Positions 48,146 to 59,981 are shown, numbered from the stretch's first letter. The stretch: DNA of 64,000 bases from Gaeumannomyces sp. JS-464 (GCA_002197995.1 NGZR01000004.1:4092001-4156000), one strand, 5' to 3'. Translations and numbers: made by a program. Notes: generated from the letters alone by a model not told the origin.

Positions 48146-50124
48146 ATGGCAACCACTCGCAGCCTCCTGTCCTTCTGGGGCGTCCTCGGGCTCGCCGGGG
48201 CCGTCGCGGGCCTCAACGTGTTCCCCAGGACCCAAGACGGCGGCGGCATCAGCAGCACCGGCGGCCCCCGCCCGGCGCCGCTGCTGGGCCCGCGGCAGCA
48301 GGACGCCATGTGCGGCGTCAACAGCCCCGGCGGGTCCGTCAAGTGCGGCATGAACGTGTGCTGCTCCGGCGCGGGATGGTGCGGTGTAAGTGCCCTGCAT
48401 CCATTTTCTTTCCCATGTCCCCTTTCCCCTGAAAAAAAAAACAACGACTAACAAGAAACAAAAAAAAGACAACCGACGCCCACTGCTCCCCCTCCAACGG
48501 CTGCCAGCAGGGCTTCGGCCACTGCGGCGCGGTCCGCACGCCCCTGTCCTGCGACCCGCACGCCAAGTCGACCAACCAGCGGTCCGTCGGCTACTACCAG
48601 GCGGTCGCGGCCTACGACCGGCTGTGCGACAAGGTCACGCCGGCGCAGATCAACACGGGCGGGATACACGCACCTGTACTTTTCCTTTGTGTCCATGGAC
48701 CCGGCCACTTTTGCGATCGTGCCCTTTGACGCGCGCGACGTGCCTCTGTTCTCGCAGTTCACGGCGCTCAAGAGCAAGGGCGTGCAGACGTGGATCGCCG
48801 TGGGGGTTACAAGTTCAGCGACGCGGACCAGCCGACGCATCAGACCTGGTCAGCAAACCCCTCTCCCAATTTTTCTTGCTTTACCCACCAGGTACCCCTT
48901 TTGCTAGGCGCACGGCAGCTGACACGCTCGAGCAGGAGCAACATGGTCGCCACCCAGGCCGGGCGCGCGCGCTTCATCTCGTCGCTGGTGGCCTTCATGG
49001 CGCAGTACGGCTTCCAGGGCGCCGACATCGACTGGGAGTGGCCCGTCGACCCGGCGCGCGGCGGCCGGCCGGCCGACGCGGCGAACCTCGTGGCGCTGGT
49101 CAAGGAGATGCGCGCCGCCTTCGGCACCAGGTACGGCCTCAGCATCGCCGTGCCGCCCGACTACCCGGCGCTGCGGTACTTTGACCTGAAAGCCATGGAG
49201 CCGTCGCTGGACTTTATCGGGCTGATGTCCTATGGTAAGTTCTATTGTCCTCTTTGCTTTTCTTGTTCTTGTTTTTGGGAAAACCAAGACTGACAACAGT
49301 AAAAATAAAAAGACCTCCGCACCACCTCAGACCCCTCGGGCGTCGTCAAGGCCCATACCGACCTGAGCGACATCGCCGACGTGGCCAAGCCGTTCTGGTT
49401 CGCGGGCCTGAACCCCTTCAAGATCAACCTGGGCCTGGCCGCCTACGCGCGGGGGTTCACCGTCCGCAACCCCGCGTCGTGCCCGCGCGACGACCGCCTC
49501 GGCTGCCCCTTTTCCGGCCCCAACAAGGGCGGCCGCTGCACCGCCAGCCCGGGCATCATGTCGCTCAACGAGGTCAACCGCCTGATCTCCGAGAAGGGGC
49601 TGCGGCCTAAAAACCTGGGCGCCGCGGTGGCCGCCAAGGCCATCACGTACGACAACGACCAGTGGCTTGGCTACGACGACGCCGAGACCTGGGCCGCCAA
49701 GAAGGCCTGGGGCGACTCCCTCTGCCTCGGCGGCACCATGGTCTGGAGCGTCGACTTCCACAACGCCGCCGGCCCGGGCCCGAACCCGTCCCCCTCCACC
49801 GCCCTCGACCACGGCGGTCGCTGCGGTGCCTCCGTCAACGGCGGCACCGTCTGCGGCGCCTGGCCCGACGGCAACTGCTGCTCGTCGTCGGGCTGGTGCG
49901 GCAAGACCTCTGCACACTGCGGCGACGGCTGCGTCTCGGGCGACTGCCAGGCCGCCAGCGGCGGAGGCAATGGCCCGCCCGTCACCACCGATGGCCGCTG
50001 CGGCCGCGACTTTGGCGGCGCCGTCTGCACCGGCTGGCCCGACGGCGGGTGCTGCTCGTCGGCGGGCTGGTGCGGCAAGACCTCTGCGCACTGCGGGTCG
50101 GGGTGCCAGTCGGGGTGCTCCTAG
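48146..50124 (+). CDS. Secreted GH18 chitinase with N- and C-terminal CBM18 chitin-binding modules
   Basis: Exons 48146-48385, 48469-48848, 48936-49234 and 49313-50124; about 576 residues. It hydrolyses chitin, probably outside the cell or in the wall. A signal peptide ([18 protein letters not shown]) is followed by a hevein-like CBM18 split by intron 1 ([25 protein letters not shown] then [19 protein letters not shown]). The GH18 barrel runs from RSVGYYQAV, with catalytic motif [11 protein letters not shown] (Asp-x-Asp-x-Glu present; the first Asp of DxxDxDxE is Gln), to GLMSYDL, WFAGL and [10 protein letters not shown]. Two more CBM18 modules end the protein ([15 protein letters not shown].. 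and [14 protein letters not shown]..). Two opposite frame errors lie in exon 2: one G too many at 48661-48663 and one too few at 48802-48806. They cancel in length but leave a stop between them. Confidence 0.88.
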
Positions 50125-50880
50125 AGATCGAGGAAGACTGGGTGAATGTCACTGGCGGGTATATAGAGTAATCCCGCGGGGATATCGGGTAGGGTATCGG
50201 TAATACTGGAGGCTCCCAGTCTCGCTTTTCTGAATATCAATATCCACCAACCAAAAGCGCGCAATGAACAGTCGTCTCTCATGATCCCTTGGTGTGCCAG
50301 AAACGTCCACGTCCTAGCTACGGATCGAGTTAGCCTACGCCATAAATCTTTCCGATACCACTGGAAACAAGGGAGAAGAAACACCCATTTGATTTGGTTG
50401 TAAAAGTATACAGACAGACATGCCTCTGGAGTCGCTAAAAATTGTCAGTAGTGGCCATGCAAAGTATTATATCGCCTTCGACCGCCGTCCACCCCCGGCC
50501 CTTTCCAACCCCCAAAACCACCTTTTGGCTCCCCCTCCCTCCCTCCCCCGAACTGTGAAAACCAACCTTCTTTTCCTGCCGTCAACCACCCCGATAGATT
50601 ATACCCCGTACGACTCATAACACTGTACCGACGCCTAGTCGCCGTTGCTCCCACTGGAAAACCCGTCATAGGTGCCGCCGCAAGGTCTCTCCCACTCTTC
50701 GTCTTCTTCTCCATCCTCTTCACGACCGCGGCAGCCTCCTGTTTGTGCACCCTCCCGCCCGTCAGGCTCCGCATACATGCTGAAGCCGATGGACCGACAA
50801 AACGAGCACAAAGCCCCCCGAGACGGGACCAAGGAGCCGATGGACACGGCGACGCCTAGGTATTCGGACGGCAGGTCCGC
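50125..50880. other. Convergent intergenic region
   Basis: 3' UTR space between the chitinase (+) and the MAM3-like gene (-). No gene seen. Confidence 0.6.
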
Positions 50881-53418
50881 CTAGGACTTGCCCTTCCGCT
50901 TCTTGCGGCGGTTCTTCTTTTTGCCGCCGTCGTTGCTACTTGCGCCGTTCTGGCCGGCGGGACTTGTCCCCCGTTCGTCGCAGAATGTGTTCCTTCATCG
51001 TCCGTCTCCTCGTCCACATCCGAGACGGACTTGTGGAGCGATGAAGAGCCCCGGCCTCCGAGCAGGTTGGGCTCCGAGGCGCTGCCGCCAGTGAGGCCGC
51101 CCACACCCCCGAGGCCAGCGCCAGCACCGTCCTCCTCGTCGTCGTTGGAGCTCGTTGTCTCGAGGACGACCTTGCGGAAGCCGCGAGACTCAAAGATGTT
51201 CTCCGTGATGCTGCCGCTACGCACAGTCGACCGCTTAAGGAGTGGCGTGGTGGGCCTGCTGCCACGATCGTCCGATGTCGGACTGCCCCCGGATCCATCT
51301 GATGAGGGAGTCTTTGGGTTTGACGTTGTTTTGCCGTCGGTTGTGGTCGTCAGCTTGGGCGTCTGGGTTGCGCGGTTGCGTTGCGCCTCGGTAAAGCTCG
51401 GCGGCGATACGCCCAGCACCCGCTGCTGCGCCTCTGTGGCCGACACGGCGCCGTAGCTCTGGCGCAGCGCCTGCACACCGTCCTTGCTCGAGACCCGGTG
51501 GATGTTGCGGTTGTTGGCGGGGGTGGCGCGGAGGAGCGACGTCGTCTCGTCGTCGCCACCCTCGTAATCGTCGGTGGGCTGATGGACCTCGATGTCAGGG
51601 GTCGCGTGGGTGGTCTCGCTCTGGACGGAGCGCTGGAGGCCCACAGCGCCGTGGCCGGGCTTTATCGTGACCGACGTGAGTCTCGTGTTCTTCGGGTTGT
51701 TGGCGGGGTTGGAGGGGCCCAGGTGCCGGAGGTGTTCCCTAATATCGTCGATGTTGGCGCGGACAGGGACTGCCGACTGGACCATCTTGCCGTCTACTCC
51801 GGCCGAGCTCCGGCGCATGAGGAAGGTGGCCTTGGGGCTGGCCGAGAGCTGCGAGGCGTCGGCCTTGCTCCCGCTCGCGAGATCTGCCGGTGTTGGGTGT
51901 GGGGACGAGAGGCCGTTGACACTCTCCTCGGCCTTGGTGTCGTCGGCGGGCTTCGGGTTAACGGTCATGGACTGTCTGCGGTAAACCTGGGCGTTGGGCG
52001 CGGGGTGGAGACGTCTGATGGCCTTGTGGACATCAACGTAAACGTCGGACTCGTCAATGATTTCCCTGCATACGCCATGTTCGGTTAGTCTCGGTACAAT
52101 ACTGGGCGGACCTGATGGCTGGGCAGACTCACTCTCCGATGAGCTCCTCGATGACGTCCTCCAGAGTCACGACACCCAAGGCGCCGTAGGGGTTGCCGGG
52201 CGAGTCGGATACCAGGACCATGTGCGATTTCCCCTCCTGGAAGTAATTCACGATGTCGAGGCAACTAGTCTCCGGCCGTGTTTCGGGCAGGGTCGCCAGG
52301 GGGAAGTCCTTGACGAGCATGCAGTCCTCCGGGTCGTACGTGATGAGAATCTTGACGAGCAGCATGCCGAGGAAGTTTGTGGGGTTTCCGGCCTCGTGGA
52401 TCGGGATGCGCGAGTAGCCAGCCGACAGGATGCGATCCATGGTGGGCTCGTCGAGCACCGTGTCCTCGGACATGACGAAGACGTCGTCCATCGGCGTCAT
52501 GACAGCCGCAACTGGCTTCTCCTTGAGGTCCAGCACGGCGCTGATGATGGTGACCTCGTCCTTGTTGAGGCGCTCGCTGGCAACGCCGAGCGAGCGGTGG
52601 AGCGTGACGAGAGTCTTGAGGCCGCTCTTCTTGTAGACGGTGCCGTGGTCCTCGCCGAGGATCCAGTCGAGCAGCTTCGCCGTGGGCCAGGAGAGGGGGC
52701 CCGTCAGCCACATGAGCGCGAGGACGGGCTTGGACATGTAGCCGCCGATCTGGAGGCCGTATCGAACGCAGACGGACTGGGGGACGACCTCGCCGAAGAT
52801 GACTGCAGGGGCAGGCATGATGCGATGTTAGCAGGCTGCTGCCCGATGATTTTCCTTGTGTAGGGGCGGAATGTACGCACCGATTAGAGCGGTGCTACCG
52901 ACGACGGCAGCGACGCCGCCTCCGAGACATCGGTCCAGGACGACGGGCAGCGACTCGTTGACGACGACATTGGACAGCAGGAGGGTGACGAGGACCCAGT
53001 GCTTGCCGGATTCCAGGAGCTTGTAGACGCGTCGCGCATTGTTATGTTGGGGCTCGTCCTTGTCCGAGGAGATGACCTGCAGGTAGATGCTGTCCTGTCC
53101 CATCAAACTGATGGGTATGGGCGCGCAGAGGCGAGAGTTAGCGTGATGGAACGGGGCAGAGAGAGACCCGGGGCCAAAGCCAGGCAGAAGACGCGCGGGT
53201 GCACTCACGCAATCGTGAGGCCGGCAAAGGCGCCCCCGAGGAGGACCAGGATGGCGGAAGCGACATAGAGGACCCAGACGGGAGTGCCGAGGTCGTCGGG
53301 ATCGTCGCCATCGCGGTGCTCAAAGGTGGCGGCCAACGGGGCGGCGGCCACGGCCGAGATGCTCACGCCGAGCAGCCTGGCCAGGCCGAGGACGGCCGGC
53401 GCACGGCGCCGATGCCAT
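50881..53418 (-). CDS. MAM3: Mam3/CNNM-like protein (DUF21 membrane domain plus CBS pair)
   Basis: Exons 53209-53418, 52881-53107, 52133-52802 and 50881-52065; about 763 residues after repair. Yeast Mam3 is a vacuolar-membrane protein affecting Mn/Mg homeostasis; CNNM relatives handle Mg. DUF21 contains [61 protein letters not shown] and [17 protein letters not shown]. The CBS pair follows ([36 protein letters not shown] and [33 protein letters not shown]), then a long Ser/Thr-rich disordered tail. The true end is a Lys/Arg-rich sequence ([15 protein letters not shown], stop at 50881-50883), reached if one C is added at 50968-50972. The start ATG at 53418 gives a signal-anchor ([17 protein letters not shown]) if one base is removed at 53409-53410. 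Without that change the frame has no ATG. Confidence 0.87.
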
Positions 53419-55182
53419 GGTGGCTGGTGTATCTCGAGTGTGTCGGCGCCCCTCTGGTCGCGCGGGTCGGCATCGCTTGGGTTCGTGGCAATGGCGGTCG
53501 ATGGTGATGGCACGATGGGGATTCGCAAGCGCGGTGCGGCGACGGGCGCTAATGTCCTGGGCCTGGGGTCTTGGTGGAATCAATTCGGGGTCCCCTCGCC
53601 CTGTACTTCTTGGCCGCCACTCGAGGCCCGCCGAAATTTCGCGACCAGCAAAGCAAAGCACACACGCTTTCCAACGCAAGGACGCCGGCCAAGCCCTGCC
53701 GAAGCTAATGCCGTCGAAGAAATCGGCAAGATGGCAATGATTCGATCCGGGGTATCAGAAAGTCTAATCGTACCTCGCAAGACTCAGTGCGCGCCGCCCG
53801 CGGCAGGAGCCTCAAGTTGACTCTCGAGCTGACTTTGGACGTTGCTGGCGCTTTGCCAACCTTCTTCCAAGACGGGCGCCTCTCGCTCGGCGGCTCTGGG
53901 CTGTGGGGAAGGAGGTGCGGTGTGCGCAATACCCGACCGCCAGCCGACGAGATGCCGCATTGGGTATTACAAAGCCCATCTATTTCATTTCCCCAGGTCG
54001 CACTTCGGCGTCCGTCCAGCCCCTTGACATCTGCCCCCAGAAGCACGCATCATCTATCGAATCGAGCTGTCCTGGTCCGTGCGATGTTCATGTTCGCTTG
54101 CGGAGATCGCACGAGTCGCCATGACGCAATGGCTTCTTGAGCTGCACGTGCAGCAGCAACGCTCCCGCTTGGACGCTTCGATTGGTGTTTCCGTGCACGG
54201 CCAGGCAGATCGCTCCCGCTGCTAAGGCACTTATAAAACCCGCCTGATGCCCCCCAGATTACTCCTTGCTGCGCATATAACAGCAGCACCATTAGTCGCG
54301 TGTATCAACTGGCGTTTCTTGACCATCAACACGCCGGCCATGTGGCCTTGAAGCTGCGTTGCCCCGAGCATCGACCGCAACGATGAGGCATCTTTCGGTG
54401 CCGTCACGCAGTCGCAAAGAATCCAGCATCTACAAGAGTTGAGATAAGACAAGGCAGCCAGCCAATGCCTGGGTGGATGGTTTTGCCGTAGCATGTCGCA
54501 GATTTGCGTCAAGGCGTTCCCAATAGCATTCAACACATGAGCGGCATCGCCAGCTGTGACTCGGCAACGCTTGTATCCCGTTCCGAAAAAGTGGCGGACG
54601 TGCTAGGCACGGAGCGCCGATATTCTCGTGGGTTCCGTTCTCCGCCGCGGGGCAGCATCCGGAAATCTCCAACCCGGTGTGGTAGCTGTGTATAGCGGGG
54701 AGCTTTGATGTCTGCCCCCTCCGGCATAGAATCAACGGTTGGCTTCTAGGCGCCTGGGCTTATGTTGGCAGGTATACTTTCGTATTTCTTGTATCTAATG
54801 TTCTCTCCTGTATTCTTTCCTGGTTCGCATATTATAAAAAACGCAAACCGGTGGGTGTCAGTAACTAGTAAAATTTTGGATGTTCTTACTAACCCAGCTG
54901 CACAGTTTACGCGGACTGCAGGCTTCTATTTGGGGCCCTCGGCCAACATGCGCGCCCATGATATCCATGGGGTTACAAGGCCAGTACGCGCCCATGAATG
55001 TGCAGAAGTCCCCTCCTGGTTGGCCAGTCTAGTCCCCGTCGCCACGGGCCGCGTCTGGAGGCAGGCTATCGAGGGATGTGCCACCACCCGAATTGATTTT
55101 CGTTTTCCAGTTCGCCTATTCTTCCTCCCTTTCCCTCCGACAACGTGCATTTGATAATTTGCACGTTTGGAGACCTTCTATC
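53419..55182. promoter_or_regulatory. Divergent intergenic region of MAM3 and the NLR gene
   Basis: 1.8 kb between two 5' ends. A stretch near 54760-54910 is clearly AT-richer than the rest of the window. No additional gene is supported. Confidence 0.5.
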
Positions 55183-57960
55183 ATGGACGGCCTGGCTGTG
55201 GCAACGGCGGTGTTCCAATTTGTCGAATTGGCAAGCAAGCTTGTCACCAAGAGCGTCGCAATCCATTCTTCGGCGAGCGACAAAACCGTCGACCATAACG
55301 AGCTCGAAACAATCACATTATCGCTCTCGAACAATAGCAAGGCAATACAGACGAGCTTGACCACCAGACAGGGTGGTAGCCAATTGATAGATGTAGACAA
55401 AGATCTCGAAAACATCGCCGCGGGCTGTCAGGAGATCGCCGAGGAGTTGTTGGGCGTTCTGGGCGGCCTGGCAGCCAAGGGGCCTCGGACGCCATGGCGC
55501 TCCTTTCGACATGCCCTGAAAGCGGCTTGGAACGAGGAGAAAGTGAATTCGCTCGAGGATCGGCTTGATCGATACAGACAGCAAATGATGGCTAGCGTCC
55601 TAGGTTCATTGAGGACGCGGGCTGACGACTTGGTCCAGGGCCAGTCCCTGATGCAAAAGTCAATTGAAGAAATGAACGAGAGGGCGCGCAACACTATCCC
55701 GGTTGGAGATCGCTTCGTCCGCCAGATTCTGGATGGCGACAAGTGGAAGCGAGAAATCATCTAGATGATTCACGAGCGCGGACGAGAGCTACAGAAGCCA
55801 AGCACACATTTGAGCTACGGCACAGACGCCTGGGCATCGGCTCCGACAGCAGTCGTGATCCACGAACGAATTTTACGCAAGATGGCTTTCAGAAACATGG
55901 AGGACCGCGAACGGCGCATCCCAAAGGCATACGAACGGACATTTGAATGGGTTTTCTCCGATCCCGTGCCAGGCTCCAGGCCGTGGTCTAGCTTCAGGGG
56001 CTTTCTAGGGGACCATTCCACAAGCATTTACTGGATCACAGGGAAGCCCGGTTCCGGGAAGTCGACGCTCATGAAGTACATCCGACAGCAGAACCAGACC
56101 ACGCACCTGCTGCGGGCCTGGAGCGGCGATGCCACGCTTGCACAGGAAGCCTTCTACTTCTGGAACAGCGGGTCCCAGATGCAGATGACCGTTGAAGGCC
56201 TCCTGCGGACAGTCCTGCACGACTGCCTCAAACAGTTGCCGCCGAGCACCACCCAGAGACTCCTACCCGAGAGATGGGAGACGATGATTCTATTCGAAGA
56301 TGACGATATTCCCTGGAGCTGGGACGAGATGTCGGAAGCTCTCAGCATCTTGATAACCGAACTCCACCCCGAAATACGCTTCTTCCTCATGGTCGATGGC
56401 CTCGACGAGTGCTCCGGGAACCAGACGGAGCTTATCGAGCTGATCATTCAGCTCGCCAACGATGCCGACAATCTGAAACTGTGCGTAGCCAGCCGCCCCT
56501 GGAACAACTTCGAGGACGCTTTCAAGCAGTGTCCGAGTCTCAAGGTCCAGGACCTCACGGCCCCAGACATCGAGCACTTCATAAAGTCAAATTTCTGCCT
56601 CAGCAATGGCTTCATGGAAGTCCAGGTGCAGGCTCCATCGAGCGCCCAGGAGTTTCTTGAAACCATCGCCAGAAAGGCCGAGGGCGTCTTCCTCTGGGTG
56701 TCGCTTGTCGTCAAGTCACTGCTCGAGGGGCTCACAGATGGAGACAGCCTTAAAGACCTCCACGAGCGTCTTCAGGAGCTTCCGCCGGGCCTAGAAGACC
56801 TTTACGCCAAGATCCTCAAGAGCCTGGGCGACAAGCACCTTGATCATGCATCCCGGATATTCCAGATCGTCAGGGCCTACGAGCGGGTGCGCCCTACGCT
56901 TTTGCGAATCGCACTCGCAGATCTTGAGGATGGCGATCGGGCCTTACGCGCGCCTATTGGGCCGCTGTCTCACGATGAATTAAATTCTCTATGCAGAGTC
57001 ATGAAGAGGAAGCTGATGGGTCGGTGCCGTGGGCTTCTGGAAGCTCTGCCACCCAGGGTTTCGCTCGACAATGGTGACGGTGATGGTCCGGACGTCAGTG
57101 ATGCTGAAAACTATGGCACTTGGGTTATGAACCCCCACGATTACGCCCATCCCACCTTTGAGATCCAATATCTGCACAGAACTGTCCGGGATTGCATACA
57201 AAATCCCGAGAAATGGTCGTGGTTACTCTCGGTCACCAAGGAGCCTTTCGACCCGCACCTTCCGATGCTGAAGTCACACCTACTGCTCTTGAAAACTGGC
57301 ATAATCATAAGCAGCACCTGGACGTGCATTGTGCAGGCTAAGCTGTCTCTCAACCTCCCTTTCAGCAGTGCCGACGCCCGGGAAGAGGTTCTGGATTTGC
57401 TTGATGAAATGGACAGGACCGTCGCCATTCTTGCTCCCAGCGAACGCCACTGGTCGTCGGATCGAGACAATTTCCTGAAGACGTTCCGCGACTCGTCCTT
57501 CCCGTACCTCATGGCAGCGTGCGGCCTTCATCAGTATCTAGAAGCGCGCCTGGATGTTCCCGACTCGACCGAACACCAGACGAGGACGAAGGCGAAGGAT
57601 ATCACCGCACCACCGCTTCTGATCGCAGCCCTCCAGAATAGTCAGGTCCCGGAACGGCCGGAGATCGATGATTCGCTCGAGGGCCCTCACGAAAAGGTGG
57701 TTGTCGCACTCCTGGAGAGGGGGGAAGATTGCCATGAGCTCCACGACGGCCTTTCCGCGTGGGACGTCGCGGAGAGCCGGGGCTACACCGAGATCCTAGC
57801 CCTGTTCGAGCAACACCAGGGCAGACCAAATGTCAAAGACGGGGGAGCGGGTGGCTGGGAGCACTCACAAGACGTAACGTCTTCTGATGCACCGCCGCCA
57901 CGGAAGCAGGATACGGGACTGGTCTCCCGTGTTCGGTCTTGCTTTTGCCTAGGCCGGTGA
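55183..57960 (+). pseudogene. NLR (HeLo-like N-terminus, NACHT NTPase) split by an in-frame stop
   Basis: One reading frame of 925 codons, interrupted only by TAG at 55762-55764 (codon 194). The first 193 residues (MDGLAVATAVFQFVELASKLVTK..) match the helical HeLo-like/STAND N-terminal type that triggers fungal cell death or signalling. After the stop the same frame continues with the NLR linker (VVIHERILRKMAFRNMEDRERRIPKAYERTFEWVF), Walker A GKPGSGKST (about 287-295 of the whole), Walker B FFLMVDGLDE (about 400), CVASRPWNNFED, LTAPDIEHFIKSNF and FLWVSLVVKSLLEGL. The C-terminus has one ankyrin-like unit (VVVALLERGEDCHELHDGLSAWDVAESRGYTEILALF) instead of a long repeat array, and ends SCFCLGR. 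The second part begins with its own ATG at 55765. It may be a pseudogene, a readthrough gene, or two proteins. The stop is not explained by homopolymer errors. Confidence 0.85.
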
Positions 57961-59756
57961 CTTTGATTCGGTATTTACTGCCGCCTCGACGGCGGTCACA
58001 GTCTGGCAGCAACGACGTCCACTTTACGAGCCTATATAAAAACCGTCTATCATATCTCTAGCCCCCGACATTTTGTTCCCAACCCGCAGGCTAAACACGA
58101 ATTATCATACGGCACAGGAAATGCGGTCAAGCACCGCTAGTTACACCACTGGACCCTAGGTAACCTCACCTTTTTGGAAGGACATTGACATGGGTGGTGT
58201 GCGGCATCGTGCATATGACACAAAAAGTGCTACATACGCTCGAGTGGGAGACGGCAACCCGTGTCACATTCTTGATATGAAGACGGACGGGAGAGCGGCG
58301 CGTACATGCTACCTGTTCTCGTCTGCACCACTGCCAAGTCGCCCGAGGCTGCAGGGCCCCGGACGGTTCTTCCGTACGGAGTAACCAGTCGGCCCTCGGC
58401 ACTTTAGATTTGAGGACGCTCGGAGCCGGAGGGCGTGTATACTGTGCAACACCACCAGATATCTCTCTATCCGGCACGGGAGTCCTCTGGCGGGATCCGC
58501 CGCGTTGGCCAAGGATTTGGGACGTCCGGTCTGCGGGATCATGGCGACAGAGTGGACGCGTTTGGGTGTTTAACCCGTCACCTCCCTGAGAGACTGTGGT
58601 AATAAAGTACAGGTTATTGCTACTACGCTCCGCACAAACCTGGGAAAGGAAGACATCAAAACGACGGGAGGACCTTCCAGTGCTGATTCTCAGGTGATGC
58701 CGTGGGTAGTTGTTTATTTTCTTGCGCCCCCCCCCCCCCCCCCCCCCCCCCCCATGTGCTACATCTCAGACATCAAATCAAGGCAGCCATATGGGCTAAA
58801 TTGCATGGAATTGTGGGTGGATTTGGGGGGGGGGGGGGGGGGGGGGGGCTCAGCGGACTCGACGCCGACAGGACAGCACACCGCAACCGTGCCATCTCGT
58901 TTGGTGTTCGTGCTGGACATGGGGTGTTTGGTTGTCGCGTGGGGAAGACTCTGGACAGTGTCTTCGCTCCCACCCATCCATTTCTTCCCTGCAGAAGGGG
59001 ACAAGCCCCTTGGGCCTTTCTGGCCCTTTAGACCCCATCAAAAAGCCATGTAGGGAAGCGGAGTCGGTTGGGCGCGTGCGATTAATCTCCGATGCCCATT
59101 GACGGCTGAGAGCTCCGCCCTGCCACTATGACTGCATGGAAGATCAGAGACGACTGTTGACCGGTATGAAAGAGAGATAAGGAAAAAAAAAGCAAAGAAA
59201 CGGAGAGGTCCGACGGGAAATGCCCCAGTGAGGGCAGACGCCATGGGCTGATATGACGGTTGCGTTTGCCTTTTTCAGTCGCTTGCAGGCGCCTCTGCAC
59301 AAAACATTTCCATTGAGAGAAAGAGCAATTCGGCTGCTGGCTTGTCTGTGTTTCTTAGTCGAATCGCATCTTGGGGCTAGCCGGAGGACGCTCCGACGTG
59401 ATTTTTTTTTTCTTTTCTTCTTCTTGGTGGGTCGTACAGAAAGGATCATAACGAGAATTGGTATTATATTTTTTTTCTTGCTTTTTATGCCTGGATCTTC
59501 TCATTCGGTAAACAGTTCGCCCGTGGAACAAAGAGGGGACTGTTAGGGGTGCACTCCGCCCGACCTTGACACTTTACATGGAGTTATCTCCACTCCGTTG
59601 CATCTGGCCGCAAGAAGTCTTTCCCAAGTGGTGATCTGACATGGGAAAGCTTGCTTTGTCTTGTGCCATCTGTGTGGAAACACAGGACCGGCCACTGAGG
59701 GCTCTCGTGACAGACTTCACGACGGCGCTCCATCCCGTGATGACGATGGGGCACGG
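57961..59756. other. Intergenic region with long C and G tracts
   Basis: 1.8 kb downstream of the NLR. It contains a 27-base C tract (58727-58753) and a 24-base G tract (58825-58848) that are complementary to each other. Open frames across these tracts are low-complexity artefacts. No gene supported. Confidence 0.55.
58727..58848. repeat. Inverted homopolymer pair, C27 and G24
   Basis: A run of 27 C at 58727-58753 and a run of 24 G at 58825-58848, separated by 71 bases. The two arms could pair to form a perfect 24-bp stem in single-stranded form. Confidence 0.85.
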
Positions 59757-59981
59757 CTACGTTCTCTTGTAAGGGTCGTCGCGCCTCCAGGGATCCTTTC
59801 GCTGGGTCCCGTTGTTCTGCTCCTGCTTGCGTCTCTTGCAGTCGGCGCAGCCGTCGTCCACTTTGCTGTCTTCGTGCCTCCCCGAGTCCCCGAGGTAGGA
59901 GCCGCCAAAGTTGGCACAGTTGTCGAACTTGTCGAAGCTGCGGTGCCCGCAATTGTAGACGTTGTCTATTTGCTTGCACAT
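59757..59981 (-). CDS. Small Cys-rich fungal protein
   Basis: 74 codons from the ATG at 59981: MCKQIDNVYNCGHRSFDKFDNCANFGG, an acidic middle (DSGRHEDSKVDDGCADCKRRK), and a basic tail (DPWRRDDPYKRT). The CGH..C..C..CADC arrangement resembles a family of short Cys/His proteins common in filamentous ascomycetes and could bind zinc. No signal peptide, so probably intracellular. The frame is open a few codons upstream but without ATG. Function unknown; short length keeps confidence moderate. Confidence 0.55.
   Translation of the reverse strand: MCKQIDNVYNCGHRSFDKFDNCANFGGSYLGDSGRHEDSKVDDGCADCKRRKQEQNNGTQRKDPWRRDDPYKRT

Noticed and set aside
58694..59053. Frames spanning C27/G24 with poly-Pro and poly-Gly
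   Set aside because: Low-complexity translation of homopolymers, no conserved sequence.
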